Of a stretch of 64,000 bases of DNA, positions 1-15,900 are shown one piece after another. Both the position numbers and the translations under genes were made by a program. The stretch is from the NCBI RefSeq assembly GCF_009759665.1, contig NZ_WQNE01000010.1, positions 62,001-126,000 of the forward strand, in the 5' to 3' direction. This stretch comes from Bradyrhizobium cajani. Its GTDB lineage: Bacteria; Pseudomonadota; Alphaproteobacteria; Rhizobiales; Xanthobacteraceae. The notes beneath the pieces were generated by a model. It was not told the DNA's origin. It was given only the letters and a program-made list of their open reading frames with translations, and did no database searches. Position 1 is the first letter of the stretch. Every line of letters starts with the position of its first letter.

Positions 1-2
1 GC

Positions 3-71
3 GCCAAATCGCTCAGCGCAAATCCACCGCCGCCGGACTGGACGCCGGTCAATACGTTGGAGGGAAAGTAG
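3..71 (+). CDS. Possible 3' end of a CDS entering from the left
   Basis: Frame 3 is open from the window edge to a TAG at 69-71. It reads as a proline-rich tail with the residues PPPPDWTPVNTLEGK. A strong hairpin starts six bases after the stop, which fits a gene end. The fragment is too short to assign to a family and could be chance open frame in GC-rich DNA. Confidence 0.3.
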   Translation, partial: AKSLSANPPPPDWTPVNTLEGK

Positions 72-76
72 TGGTT

Positions 77-104
77 CTTACCCTCCCCTAGAGGGGAGGG
101 TAAG
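77..104. terminator. Perfect palindromic hairpin, likely bidirectional terminator
   Basis: CTTACCCTCCCC (77-88) pairs exactly with GGGGAGGGTAAG (93-104) across a TAGA loop. It lies between the possible gene end at 71 and the stop of the convergent pobA at 116. There is no clear U tract, so termination is inferred from position and stem strength. Confidence 0.6.
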
Positions 105-115
105 AGCGCGCGCCT

Positions 116-2591
<2,476 letters not shown>

Positions 2592-3206
2592 ATGTCTTCG
2601 ATCGAGACGATCGCACTCTTTATCGATGGCGCCAATTTCTATGCCACCGCCAAGGCACTCGGTTTCGATGTCGATTACAGGCGCCTGCTCGGTGAATTCC
2701 GGAGCCGAGGTGCGCTGCTGCGGGCCTTCTACTACACGACCATCATCGAGGATCAGGAATATTCGTCAATCCGCCCGTTGATCGACTGGCTCGACTATAA
2801 CGGGTATACCGTCGTCACCAAGCTCACCAGGGAGTTCGTGGACGCCACCACCGGCCGTCGCAAGGTGAAGGGCAGCATGGATGTCGACCTCGCAGTAAAA
2901 GCGATGGAACTTGCCGAGCACGTCGATCAGATCGTGTTGTTCTCGGGAGACGGGGGTTTTCGTTCCCTGGTGGAAGCCGTGCAACGTCGCGGCGTTCGCG
3001 TGACGGTCATCTCCTCGCTTGCCAGCCAGCCGCCCATGGTCGCCGACGAACTGCGCCGGCAAGCCGATGTCTTCATTGATCTGGCGGACCTGAAGCCGAG
3101 AATCGGGCGCGAGCCGGCCGAGCGGCCGGGATCGCGAGAGATGCGTCAGCAGCCGCAACAATTCGGCGTTCGCGGCACGATCGATCGAGGCGACCAGGTG
3201 CAATGA
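2592..3206 (+). CDS. NYN/LabA-like (DUF88) PIN-fold protein
   Basis: 204 residues. An N-terminal FIDGANFY motif, a central MDVDLAVKAM and LFSGDGGF give the acidic residues typical of NYN domains, a PIN-like fold whose members are often ribonucleases and include cyanobacterial LabA. The last ~45 residues are low-complexity and basic (R/E/Q-rich), perhaps a nucleic-acid-binding tail. The start ATG at 2592 begins MSSIETIALFIDG, matching the family's N-terminus. A role in RNA turnover is inferred from the fold, and the substrate is unknown. It stands alone between the pob and pca genes with no operon partner. Confidence 0.85.
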   Translation: MSSIETIALFIDGANFYATAKALGFDVDYRRLLGEFRSRGALLRAFYYTTIIEDQEYSSIRPLIDWLDYNGYTVVTKLTREFVDATTGRRKVKGSMDVDLAVKAMELAEHVDQIVLFSGDGGFRSLVEAVQRRGVRVTVISSLASQPPMVADELRRQADVFIDLADLKPRIGREPAERPGSREMRQQPQQFGVRGTIDRGDQVQ

Positions 3207-3229
3207 TTTGGCGAGACGATCGCCAATCG

Positions 3230-3856
3230 TCACACGTCGAAGAACACCGTCTCCTCCAGCCCCTGAAGATTGATCGTGAAGGAATACACGACCTTGCCGT
3301 CGCGCGCGCTGCGGGTGGCGACCAGCGTCTTGCGGCGCACCGGCGGCTCGACCAGGTTGAGCACCGGATCGGCGGCGTTGGCGGCCTCCTCATCCGAGAA
3401 GTAGAGGCGCGTGTTGAGACCGATGTTGATGCCGCGCGCAACGATCCAGACATTGACGTGCGGCGCGCATTTGCGCCCCGCTTTGTCGGTAATGGCGCCC
3501 GGCTTGATGGTCTCGAAGGTGACGAGGCCGCTGTCGAAGTCCGAGCCCGCGCGGCCCCAGCCGCGGAAATCCTCTTCCAGAGCCGCAGCCGAGCGATCGG
3601 CCGGATGATTGTAGCGGCCGCTCGCATTGGCCTGCCATATCTCCAGCAACACGTCGCGCAACGGTGAGCCGGTGCCGTCGAGCACCTTGCCTTCCAGCGT
3701 GATGCGTTCGCCGCTGGTGTTCGGCGTCACCAGCACGTTGGAGAAGTTCTTCTCGAAAATGTCGAAGCCCGCCATGGCCGGGATCAGGCCGATATGAACG
3801 TAAGGCCCGGCGGTCTGCGAAGCGGTTTCCTTGAGGTAGTTGAGCGGCTGCGGCAT
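3230..3856 (-). CDS. pcaG: Protocatechuate 3,4-dioxygenase alpha subunit (PcaG)
   Basis: 208 residues, the usual PcaG length. It is the non-iron-binding subunit of the (alpha-beta)n intradiol dioxygenase that opens protocatechuate to 3-carboxy-cis,cis-muconate. Family features are the early QTAGPYVHIG, LLEIWQANASGRYNHP and the C-terminal VVYSFTINLQGLEETVFFDV-like end. The start ATG (MPQPLNYLKE) lies 16 bp after the pcaH stop, so the two are co-transcribed and probably translationally linked. The frame is open upstream inside pcaH, but that part is shadow. Confidence 0.96.
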   Translation of the reverse strand: MPQPLNYLKETASQTAGPYVHIGLIPAMAGFDIFEKNFSNVLVTPNTSGERITLEGKVLDGTGSPLRDVLLEIWQANASGRYNHPADRSAAALEEDFRGWGRAGSDFDSGLVTFETIKPGAITDKAGRKCAPHVNVWIVARGINIGLNTRLYFSDEEAANAADPVLNLVEPPVRRKTLVATRSARDGKVVYSFTINLQGLEETVFFDV

Positions 3857-3872
3857 GACTGGTTTCCTGGCC

Positions 3873-7094
<3,222 letters not shown>

Positions 7095-7344
7095 CCGCGC
7101 CATCAGCCGATTTCTCTCGATCAGGTAAACCGCGCAGGACGAATGCGAGATACCGGCGCGTGGATGAGGCTTTCACCTCCAACAACACGGCATTTGCGAC
7201 GAACAGTATTCATCCGCTTCATGGCGCTTTCACCCTGAGATGCAAGCCCTGTGCTTTTCAGGTCGAGTTAAGCAACCTTCGCCTCTACTTTGCGTTGCAG
7301 GCGGACCGCTCCGCTTGGGTCGTTGACGCATTGGGGAACTCCGG

Positions 7345-8658
7345 GTGTTTCGTAGAGCCGCGCGTGCAGTGAAGGGACGCAGTTTCCTTCATGTCATCAA
7401 GCTCGTCTCGCCTTTCGTGACGGTCGTCCTGCTTCAGGCGACGATCGCAGGATTCAGCCTCGAGGTGATGTCATCCGTCCGCGCCTATGTCGCGGGCGAA
7501 GCGATGTGGTCGCGATCGCAGAAGAACGCCGTCTATTTCCTCAATCGCTATCTGCACTCGGGCGAATCGAGCCAGTTCGCGCAATACCAGACATCCCTCG
7601 CCGTTCCGATTGGCGACGAGTTCGCGAGGTGGGCGCTCGAGCGAGATCCGGTCGACATCGAGAGCGCGCGCATCGGCTTTCTGCAAGGCGGCAACCATCC
7701 CGACGACGTTCCGGGATTGATCTGGCTGTTTCGCCACTTCAATCGCGTCAGCTTTCTTCAGGAAGCGATCCGCGAGTGGGCTGCGACAGACCCCATGCTG
7801 CTGGAGTTGAGCGTCTTCGGCGAGGTGATCCGGTCCGAGCTGGAGAAGGGCCCTGTTCAGGACCGCGATCGCCTGCAATTCCTGTCCTCGCGGCTCTCGG
7901 AGCTCAACGCTCAGTTCACGGTGCATGCCAAACGGTTCTCCACCGTCCTCAGCGAAGGCTCCCGCGCCATCAAGGTGACGCTGACTTGCATCAACATCGT
8001 CACCGCCGCGACGCTGATCTTGCTCCTGATCTGGCACACGCGACGATTGGTGCTGCAGCGACAGGCCTTCGAGGATGCCTTGCATGCCGAGAAGGAGCGC
8101 CTGGCGTGGCAGGCGTCGCATGACTGGCTGACCGGCCTGTCCAACCGCCGCGCGTTCGAGGCGCGCCTGGAACGCGAGCTGGAGGATGTTGCGGCGGGCC
8201 CGCTGGGCCTGATCCTGCTCGATCTCGACCAGTTCAAGAGCGTCAACGACACCTCTGGTCATCTCGCGGGCGACCGCCTGCTCTGCCAGGTCTCGCGCCT
8301 GCTGCAGCAGGACCGGCGGCCACATGATCTTGTGGCGCGGCTCGGCGGCGACGAATTCGGCCTGATCCTGCCGCAGTGTCCGCTCTCGAAGGCCGCCGAC
8401 ATCGCGGAACGGCTGCGCAGGTCGCTCGAACTGTTCAGCTTCGCCTGGGACGAGCGGTGCTTTACGGTGACCGCCAGCATCGGCGTCACCTGCATCGCCG
8501 ACCGCGACATCACGCTCGAGGACGCGATGCGGCGCGCGGACGCCGCCTGCTATCGCGCCAAGGAAAAGGGTCGCAACCGGGTTCAGGCCGAGGGCGGCAG
8601 ACCGGACGTCGTCGTCGTTCCAGCCCGGCCGCGCGAAGCCGTCGTGGCGCGCGGCTGA
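7345..8658 (+). CDS. Membrane-anchored diguanylate cyclase (GGDEF)
   Basis: 437 residues starting at GTG. One membrane segment at about residues 17-37 and a second at about 211-231 bracket a ~170-residue sensor region, presumably periplasmic, of unknown ligand. A cytoplasmic GGDEF domain follows. The catalytic motif is intact (G334-G335-D336-E337-F338), and an RPHD allosteric I-site lies five residues before it, so c-di-GMP synthesis with product inhibition is expected. No EAL domain is present. A Pro/Arg/Val-rich tail ends the protein. The start codon is a GTG after CCGG with only a weak ribosome site. No other in-frame start keeps the first membrane helix. Confidence 0.9.
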   Translation: MFRRAARAVKGRSFLHVIKLVSPFVTVVLLQATIAGFSLEVMSSVRAYVAGEAMWSRSQKNAVYFLNRYLHSGESSQFAQYQTSLAVPIGDEFARWALERDPVDIESARIGFLQGGNHPDDVPGLIWLFRHFNRVSFLQEAIREWAATDPMLLELSVFGEVIRSELEKGPVQDRDRLQFLSSRLSELNAQFTVHAKRFSTVLSEGSRAIKVTLTCINIVTAATLILLLIWHTRRLVLQRQAFEDALHAEKERLAWQASHDWLTGLSNRRAFEARLERELEDVAAGPLGLILLDLDQFKSVNDTSGHLAGDRLLCQVSRLLQQDRRPHDLVARLGGDEFGLILPQCPLSKAADIAERLRRSLELFSFAWDERCFTVTASIGVTCIADRDITLEDAMRRADAACYRAKEKGRNRVQAEGGRPDVVVVPARPREAVVARG

Positions 8659-8899
8659 CAGCCGCCCGCGCCATCTCGACCCGCGGCATCCAATTGCGGA
8701 CATCCGTTAGCGGCGGGCGAGACGGCGCAGTTCTGTGACGCCGCAGCCACATTGCGCCAAAAAGGCTGCGCCTTTCGCATTTCGCCATACAACCTTGCGC
8801 GCCGGTCCACGATGGCCGGGACCTCCCCCGCTAAGCATAGCACCCAGCCAAGGTTGCGGCCCGAATCTGCTCGGACCGTGCCGCAAGAGGAGTTTGCAG

Positions 8900-11563
8900 G
8901 TGCTTTGGAATGGTTTGCTTGCGCCGCCGGAGATCCGTCGCGCGAAGGCGTATCGGCGACACGCATTTCTCTTGAGCACCGCGATCGGCGCTTTTGGCGT
9001 GGGTAGCACCCTGCCATGGTTCGCCGCGCCCGCAGAGGCGGCGTGCGTGATCACGGGAAGCGGTACGCAGACGGCGCTCCAGTCAGGCGATTCGATCACA
9101 TGCACCGGCGCGGCCAATACCCTCGTCAAGACGGCGCCCGTGGTCAGCGGTGTCACCGTCAACATCGGCGACGGCACCTTGACCTCTCTGAACGACCCCA
9201 CCTTTGCGGGCGTTGTGTTCGAAGCGGCATCCAATAGCGCGATCAGGGTCTTCGACAACGCGTCGATCATGTCCGTCAACAGCGACGGCATCACGGTGAC
9301 GGGCGGCGGCAACAATACCATAACGGTGGACGCAGGTGCCGCGGTTGGATCATCGGCCATCGGAGGGGCGGGACTTGGTCTCGCCAATTCGAACAACAAC
9401 ATCGTCGAGATCGCCGGTACAGTCGGAAGCGCCGCTCCCATTGCCATCGGCATCAGCATCGGTGCCGGCGCGGCGAACAATCAGGTGAACATCCTGTCGG
9501 GCGGCTTTGTCCATGCCGGCAATGTCGCGGCCGTCGATCTCAGCGGCGCGGCCGACGGCAACATCATCAACAACGCCGGCACGATCTCGAGCGCTTCGGG
9601 CACGGCAATCATCGGTTCGGCCAGTCAGGACATCGTTATCAACACAGGCACGATCCAGACCAGCGGCAGCACGGCCGTGGATCTCAAGGACGGCAACGAT
9701 GTCTTCGAGCTGCGCTCCGGATCGAGCATCACGGGGTGGGTCCTGGGCGGCAACGGAACGGATACGCTGCGATTCGGCGGCACGGCCAACGGCGTGTTCA
9801 ACCTCGATACGTTCGGCGCGGGCAACCAGTTTCGGGAATTCGAGGTCCTGGAGAAGACCGGCAGCTCCACCTGGACGCTGACAGGCTCGACGTCGGACAC
9901 GGCGACCATGAATGTCCAGGCCGGCAACCTCATCCTCGACGGCGCGATGGCAAACGTTGCGATCACGGTCAGCGGCGGCACCCTCGGCGGCAACGGCGCC
10001 ATCGGTGATCTCACCGTGTTGTCGGGCGGCAGGGTCGCACCCGGTAATTTCGGCGTGCTCGCGAGCTACGGCAATACCACGTTCAACGCCGGCTCGACCT
10101 ACGCAGTCTCCGTCAACGCGGCCGGACAATCCGACAAGATTGCCGCCGTGACCGCGACGCTGAACGGCGGCACCGTCGCTGTCACCACGCTTGCGGGCGC
10201 CTACGCCCCCTCGACGCAATATACCATCCTCAGCGCGGTGAACGGCCTGACCGGGACGTTCACCGGCGTGACGATCAGCGGATATAATCCGCAGTTCTTC
10301 TCCTCCGCCCTCAGCTATGACGGGTTCTCCGTCTTCCTGACACTCAACTACAACACGGCCGCCTTCTCTACCGTCGCCCAGACGCAGAACCAGAAGGCCG
10401 TGGCCGGCGCGCTGAGCGCATTCGGCCCCAATTTGCCTTTCATGTCCTCGTTCGCGGGCCAGAGCGATGCACAGCTCCGTTACAATCTGGACCAGCTCTC
10501 GGGCGAAGCTGCGACCGGCGCGCAGCAGGGCGCCTTCCAATTCACCGGCCAGTTCCTCGGCCTCATGCTCGATCCGTTCGTGAGCGGACGCGGCGGCCCG
10601 GGTACAGGCGCGGGCGACACGGCGCTCGGCTTCAGCCCCGAACGTGCCGCGCTGCCTGCGGATATCGCCCTCGCCTACAACAAGGTTCTGGGTGCGCCGC
10701 CTGCGAAAGCAGCGGCCTTTGCCGAGCGCTGGACGGCCTGGGGCACGGCGTTCGGCGGCACCAACCGCACCAGCGGCGATCCCGTCGTGATCGGCAGCCA
10801 TGATCTGAGCGCGCGCACAGGCGGCGTCGCGGCCGGTGCCGACTATCATTTCAGCCGCGATGCGCTCGTCGGCTTCGCGCTCTCGGGCGGCGGCACCAGA
10901 TGGGACCTCGCGCAGGCGATCGGCGGCGGCAAGAGCGATGCGTTACAGGTCGGCGTCTACACCGCGGTGCGTTCGGGCCCGGTCTATTTCGCCGCCTCGC
11001 TTGCTGTGGCCAATCATTGGATGTCGACGGATCGCCTCGCACCGTTCGGCAACCAGCTCACCGCGAAGTTCGACGCACAAACCGTCGGCGGCCGCATCGA
11101 GGGCGGCTACCGCTTCGCGACCCCAGTCGGCGGCGTCACGCCATACGCGGCGGTGCAGGCGCAGGCGTTTCGCACGCCGACTTATACCGAGACTGATCCG
11201 GCCGGCAGCGGTTTCGGCCTGACCTATCAGGGACGCACCGCCTCCGACACGCGCGGCGAACTCGGCGCGCGCTTCGATCGTGCGATGCTGGTCTCGCCGA
11301 ATTCGGTCCTCACCTTGCGCGGTCGCGCGGCCTGGGCGCATGATTGGGTGAGCGATCCGACGCTTGTCGCCGCGTTCCAGGCGCTGCCCGGCGCGAGCTT
11401 CATCGTCAATGGCGCGACGCCGGCGAAGGACGCCGCGCTCGCATCTGCCGGGGCCGAGCTGAAGTTCTCGAACGGCGTTACCCTGTCGACCAAGTTCGAC
11501 GGCGAGTTCGCGGCCCGCAGCACCACTTATGCCGGCACCGCGAGCCTGCGATACGCCTGGTAG
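8900..11563 (+). CDS. Autotransporter (type Va) with beta-helical passenger
   Basis: 887 residues from a GTG at 8900 placed seven bases after AGAGGAG. The frame is open upstream to 8735 but there is no ribosome site there. A long signal peptide ends in AAPAEA (about residue 47). The passenger is rich in N, G, T and S with repeated INNAGTISS / INTGTIQTSG motifs typical of parallel beta-helix autotransporters. The last ~265 residues, from RWTAWGTAFGG, form the autotransporter beta-barrel, ending SLRYAW with the terminal aromatic residue needed for outer-membrane assembly. A surface adhesin-like role is inferred. The passenger ligand cannot be read from sequence. Confidence 0.92.
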   Translation: MLWNGLLAPPEIRRAKAYRRHAFLLSTAIGAFGVGSTLPWFAAPAEAACVITGSGTQTALQSGDSITCTGAANTLVKTAPVVSGVTVNIGDGTLTSLNDPTFAGVVFEAASNSAIRVFDNASIMSVNSDGITVTGGGNNTITVDAGAAVGSSAIGGAGLGLANSNNNIVEIAGTVGSAAPIAIGISIGAGAANNQVNILSGGFVHAGNVAAVDLSGAADGNIINNAGTISSASGTAIIGSASQDIVINTGTIQTSGSTAVDLKDGNDVFELRSGSSITGWVLGGNGTDTLRFGGTANGVFNLDTFGAGNQFREFEVLEKTGSSTWTLTGSTSDTATMNVQAGNLILDGAMANVAITVSGGTLGGNGAIGDLTVLSGGRVAPGNFGVLASYGNTTFNAGSTYAVSVNAAGQSDKIAAVTATLNGGTVAVTTLAGAYAPSTQYTILSAVNGLTGTFTGVTISGYNPQFFSSALSYDGFSVFLTLNYNTAAFSTVAQTQNQKAVAGALSAFGPNLPFMSSFAGQSDAQLRYNLDQLSGEAATGAQQGAFQFTGQFLGLMLDPFVSGRGGPGTGAGDTALGFSPERAALPADIALAYNKVLGAPPAKAAAFAERWTAWGTAFGGTNRTSGDPVVIGSHDLSARTGGVAAGADYHFSRDALVGFALSGGGTRWDLAQAIGGGKSDALQVGVYTAVRSGPVYFAASLAVANHWMSTDRLAPFGNQLTAKFDAQTVGGRIEGGYRFATPVGGVTPYAAVQAQAFRTPTYTETDPAGSGFGLTYQGRTASDTRGELGARFDRAMLVSPNSVLTLRGRAAWAHDWVSDPTLVAAFQALPGASFIVNGATPAKDAALASAGAELKFSNGVTLSTKFDGEFAARSTTYAGTASLRYAW

Positions 11564-11596
11564 CGGCAGCGCAACGGCGCCGGCGGAGACCGTTCA

Positions 11597-12229
11597 TCAA
11601 GATGACCGTGCACCGACCGGCGCGATCCCGAGCCCTGTGAGATGCACGTCGACGAACTGGTCGACCTGCTGGCGCAGCATCTGCGGCGGCACGGCGACCA
11701 TGCGCTCTTCGAGGCCCAGCGAGATGATCCCGTGCACGGCGGAAAACAGCGTGCGCGACAGCAGCGCGATCTTCACGTCATCCGCATCCGGGAGCAGCCG
11801 CACCAGCGGCGGATGCATCAGCGCGAAGGCGTCCATCACCATCTGAAGGATGTCGTCCGGATAGGGCCGGTCGTCCTCCATCCGATGCTCGAACAGCGAG
11901 CGCAGCAAATTGGCGTGCTCGGCGAAGAATTCGAGATAGGTCGCGGCAAGCCCGTAGAGCTGGCGGACGGGATCCTGTGCCGGAACTCCGCGAAGCCGCA
12001 CCGTGAGCGCCTGAACGGTCTCCCGATTGACGGTCAGGATCACCCCGTCGAAGTCGCCGAACTCGTTATAGACGCTGCCGACCGAACAGCCGGCGGCCTC
12101 CGCAACGTCACGAACCTTCAATGATCTCAAACCCTTAGTCGCGATGATGCGGCGGGCGATCTCCAGGATCTGGAGCCGCCTCCGACTTTTTTTCTGGTCT
12201 CGCAACGATTCTTCTTGAACATTGTTCAT
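11597..12229 (-). CDS. TetR-family repressor
   Basis: 210 residues from ATG 12229, or 215 from ATG 12244 (MSSLKMNN). The N-terminal TetR helix-turn-helix reads ILEIARRIIATKGLRSLKVRDVAEAAGCSVGSVYNEF. The C-terminal ligand domain contains a TetR_C-like stretch (LYGLAATYLEFFAEHANLLRSLFEHRM). Two identical TGAACATTGTTCA palindromes lie at its start, so autoregulation and control of the divergent 12281 gene are likely. Neither candidate start has a strong ribosome site. With the downstream start, the residues NNVQ are encoded by the operator itself. The ligand is unknown, though the nearby aas gene hints at a fatty-acid signal. Confidence 0.9.
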   Translation of the reverse strand: MNNVQEESLRDQKKSRRRLQILEIARRIIATKGLRSLKVRDVAEAAGCSVGSVYNEFGDFDGVILTVNRETVQALTVRLRGVPAQDPVRQLYGLAATYLEFFAEHANLLRSLFEHRMEDDRPYPDDILQMVMDAFALMHPPLVRLLPDADDVKIALLSRTLFSAVHGIISLGLEERMVAVPPQMLRQQVDQFVDVHLTGLGIAPVGARSS

Positions 12230-12258
12230 TTTCAAGCTACTCATGTGAACATTGTTCA
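12216..12258. promoter_or_regulatory. Two identical TGAACATTGTTCA operators, 30 bp apart
   Basis: The perfect 13-bp palindrome TGAACA-T-TGTTCA occurs at 12216-12228 and again at 12246-12258. Centre spacing is 30 bp, close to three helical turns, so two TetR dimers could sit on the same DNA face. The sites cover the 5' end of the TetR gene and the region just before the divergent small gene at 12281. Binding by the adjacent TetR protein is inferred. Confidence 0.8.
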
Positions 12259-12280
12259 AATTAACCCGGAGACCTGCAAA

Positions 12281-12547
12281 ATGCAAACCCTCGCTGTTGA
12301 TATCGCCTCCACCTTCGTCGATGACGCCGCAGCCCTTGTGAGCGGATTTGGCCGCGCCCTGCTGCGGTTCGTCATGGCCCCGGTCGATCGCATCGCGAAT
12401 GCCTGCGACATTGCCGGCGTGCTCACCGAGCGCCGCGCCACGTTCCGGATGTGGCGGGCGAACCGCGCCCGGGCCCGTCACGAGGGCCGCCGGTTCAGCC
12501 TGCTCGGTCGCCTCTCGCCCTTTCGCCGCCTGTCCCATCTCACGTGA
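12281..12547 (+). CDS. Small basic hypothetical protein under TetR control
   Basis: 88 residues starting MQTLAVDIASTFV. The N-terminal half is alanine-rich and amphipathic (DDAAALVSGFGRALLRFV). The C-terminal half is strongly arginine-rich (RMWRANRARARHEGRRF). There is no signal peptide or clear membrane helix. The start lies 22 bp after the second TetR operator, and GGAGACC provides a ribosome site. No family was recognised. Its position, divergent from TetR and upstream of aas, suggests a small stress or lipid-related accessory protein, but this is only context. Confidence 0.65.
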   Translation: MQTLAVDIASTFVDDAAALVSGFGRALLRFVMAPVDRIANACDIAGVLTERRATFRMWRANRARARHEGRRFSLLGRLSPFRRLSHLT

Positions 12548-12905
12548 GGCGGACAGCCGTCACGTTCGGATCGGCTCGAATGCAAGAGACGGTTGCAACA
12601 AAGGGCTCACCATGTCCCGGCATTCGCAGCCGACATCGGGCCCTCGGCAATGCGGTTCAGCTTTTCCTTACCGCCGGGCGCGATATCCCGACAGGGGCGG
12701 CTTTTCCGCCCGGACCTTGCCGCAACCGGATATTTGCGAACCTAACGAGACCACTTTGAGACCAACAGGATCGGAGGGATCGAGGGACCAGTGCAGACCG
12801 GCAACCGTCGTCACTCTGCCATCGTTCGTCCCCTACCCTTCCGGTCGTGACGCTTCACAGACAACGTAACAATCTCAGGCTGCCTTTTTCAAAACAGGAC
12901 TGGTC
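12548..12905. other. 358-bp gap upstream of aas
   Basis: Short overlapping open frames exist but none has a ribosome site and protein-like composition. A small hairpin, GGGCGG (12695-12700) pairing with CCGCCC (12706-12711), could be a weak terminator for the 12281 gene or part of an untranslated leader. The aas promoter must lie here unless aas is read through from the small gene. Confidence 0.5.
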
Positions 12906-15900
12906 ATGATCAGGGAATTGATGTCGTCACGCCGCTTTGCGCCGCTGTTCTGGGCGCAATTCTTCTCGGCGCTCAATGACAACGTGCTCAAGAACGCACT
13001 CGTCATCATCCTGCTTTACAGTGCCGCGACCGGCCACGGCGATGCCCTGGTGACGGTGGCAGGCGCCGTCTTCATCTTCCCCTATTTCATCCTGTCCGGT
13101 CTCGGCGGCCAGCTCGCCGACAAATACATCAAATCGGTCGTCGCAAGGCGGCTCAAATTCGCGGAGATCTTCGCCGCTTGCTTTGCCGCCGCCGGGTTCT
13201 TCCTGCATTCGGTGCCGCTGCTATTCGCAGCGCTCGCGCTGTTCGGCATCATCGCCGCCCTGTTCGGCCCGGTGAAATACGCCATGCTGCCCGACCAGCT
13301 CGAGCTCGGCGAGCTTGCCACGGGCAACGCGCTGGTCGAAGGCGCGACCTTCATGGCCATCCTGCTCGGCACCGTCGCCGGCGGCCAGTTCGTGGCCGGC
13401 TCCGCGCATATGGGCTGGGTCGCATCGGCCGTCGTCGTGCTGGCCCTGTTGTCCTGGGCCTTCGCCGCCCGGATTCCGGCGACCACGCCGTCCGCGCCTG
13501 ATCTGGCCGTCAACGCCAACCCCTGGACCTCGACGCTCAGCCTGCTCAAGACCTTGCACGCCGACCATCGGCTGTGGGACGGCACCGTGATCGTGTCCTG
13601 GTTCTGGCTGGTCGGCGCCATCGTGCTGTCGCTGCTGCCGGCACTGATCAAGGACGTCGTGGGTGGCACCGAGGGCGTGGTAACGCTGTGTCTTGCGATC
13701 TTCGCGATCGGCATTGCCATCGGCTCGCTGTTCGCCGCCAGCCTCAGCCACGTTCGCCCGAACCTCGCGCTGGTGCCGATCGGCGCCATCATCATGGGGT
13801 TTGCTGGCCTCGATCTCGCATGGGCGATCGGCGTGACCACCAAGGGGCAGGACATCACCGCGGTCGATTTCGCGACCTCATTCGCTGGCCTGCGCATGCT
13901 GGTCGACTTCGTCGCGTTCGCATTCGGCGGCGGATTGTTCGTCGTGCCGTCTTTTGCCGCGGTCCAGGCCTGGTCGGCGCCGTCCGAGCGCGCCCGCATC
14001 ATCGCCGCGGGCAATGTGCTCCAGGCCGCCTTCATGGTGGTCGGCTCGCTGTTCGTCGCGCTGCTTCAGGCCGGCGGATTGCATGTCGGCTGGATCTTCT
14101 TCGGCCTCGGCGTCGCCAGCTTCGGCGCGGTCTGGTTCGTGCTGACGAAGTGGGGCAAGGAAGGCGTGCGTGATTTCGGCGGACTGCTGTTCCGCGCCCT
14201 GTTCCGCACCGAGGTGCGCGGCCTCGAGAACCTGCCGCCTGCCGGCACCCGCATGCTGATCGCGCCCAACCATGTCAGCCTGATCGACGGCCCGCTGCTG
14301 CACGCGGTGCTGCCGATCGACGCGAGCTTCGCGGTGGATACCGGCATCTCCAAGGCCTGGTGGGCCAAGCCGTTCCTGCGCGTGGTCAAGCATTACACCA
14401 TGGACCCGACCAAGCCGCTGGCCGCACGCGACCTGATCAGGCTGGTTGCCGCCGGCGAACCGGTCGTGATCTTCCCGGAAGGACGCATCACCGTCTCCGG
14501 CTCGCTGATGAAGGTCTATGACGGCACCGCGATGATCGCAGACAAGGCCGACGCCGTGGTCGTGCCGGTCCGCATCGAAGGCGCGCAGCGCTCGCATCTC
14601 AGCTATCTCAACAGCAGCCAGATCAAGCGCTCGTGGTTTCCGCGGGTGACGGTCACCATCCTGCCGCCGGTCAAGCTGCCGGTCGATCCGTCGCTGAAGG
14701 GCAAGGCACGCCGCAATGCCGCCGGCAGCGCGCTTCAGGACGTGATGATCGACGCCTTGGTGAAGAACGCCATGCTCGATCACACCCTGTTCGAAGCGCT
14801 CGGACACGCCTACCGCGACCGCGACACCGGCAAGGTCATCATCGAGGACGCGCTCGGCACCAAGCTGACCTATCGCAAGCTGATCCTCGGCGCGCAGGTC
14901 TTGAGCCGCAAGCTCGAGGCCGGCACGATCGCCGGCGAGAATGTCGGCGTGCTGCTGCCCAACTCGGCCGGCGTCGCCGTCGTCTTCATGGCGCTGCAAA
15001 GCATCGGCCGTGTGCCGGCGATGCTCAACTTCTCGGCGGGCCCGGTCAACGTCCTCGCCGCGATGAAGGCCGCGCAGGTCAAGACCGTGCTGACGTCGAA
15101 GGCCTTCATCGAGAAGGGCAAGCTCGACAAGCTGATGGCGGCGATCTCCGCAGAAGCCCGTGTCGTCTATCTCGAAGACGTCCGCGCCTCGATCGGGGTG
15201 GGCGACAAGATCAAGGGCCTGCTCGCCGGCACCGCGCCGCGCGTCGTCCGCCAGGCCAACGATCCGGCCGTGGTGCTGTTCACATCGGGCTCGGAAGGCA
15301 CGCCCAAGGGCGTGGTGCTGTCCCACCGCAACATCCTCGCCAACGCGGCGCAGGCGCTGGCGCGGGTCGACGCCAACGCCAATGACAAGGTGTTCAACGT
15401 GCTGCCGGTGTTCCACTCCTTCGGGCTGACCGGCGGAATGATGATGCCGATGCTCGCGGGCATTCCGATCTACATGTACCCCTCGCCGCTGCACTACCGG
15501 ATCGTGCCCGAGCTGATCTACCAGACCGGCGCCACCATCCTGTTCGGCACCGACACGTTCCTCACCGGCTATGCGCGCTCGGCGCATGCCTACGACTTCC
15601 GTACCCTGCGTCTGGTGATCGCCGGCGCCGAGGCGGTCAAGGATCGCACCCGCCAGGTGTTCATGGAGCGCTACGGCATCCGCATCCTCGAAGGTTATGG
15701 CGTCACCGAGACGGCGCCGGTGCTGGCGATGAACACGCCGATGGCCAACCGCCCCGGCACCGTCGGTCGCCTGTCGCCGCTGATGGAAAGCAGGCTCGAT
15801 CCGGTCCCCGGCATCGAGGAAGGCGGACGCCTGTCGGTGCGCGGTCCGAACGTGATGCTCGGATATCTGCGGGCCGAAAATCCCGGCGTACTCGAGCCGC

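Noticed and set aside
9350..10849. 499-residue minus-strand ORF
   Set aside because: Antisense of the autotransporter passenger, with low-complexity R/G/A composition and no start signal.
12348..12869. 173-residue plus-strand ORF overlapping the 88-residue gene
   Set aside because: Frame-shifted shadow with Arg/Ser/Pro-rich composition and no start signal in the gap.
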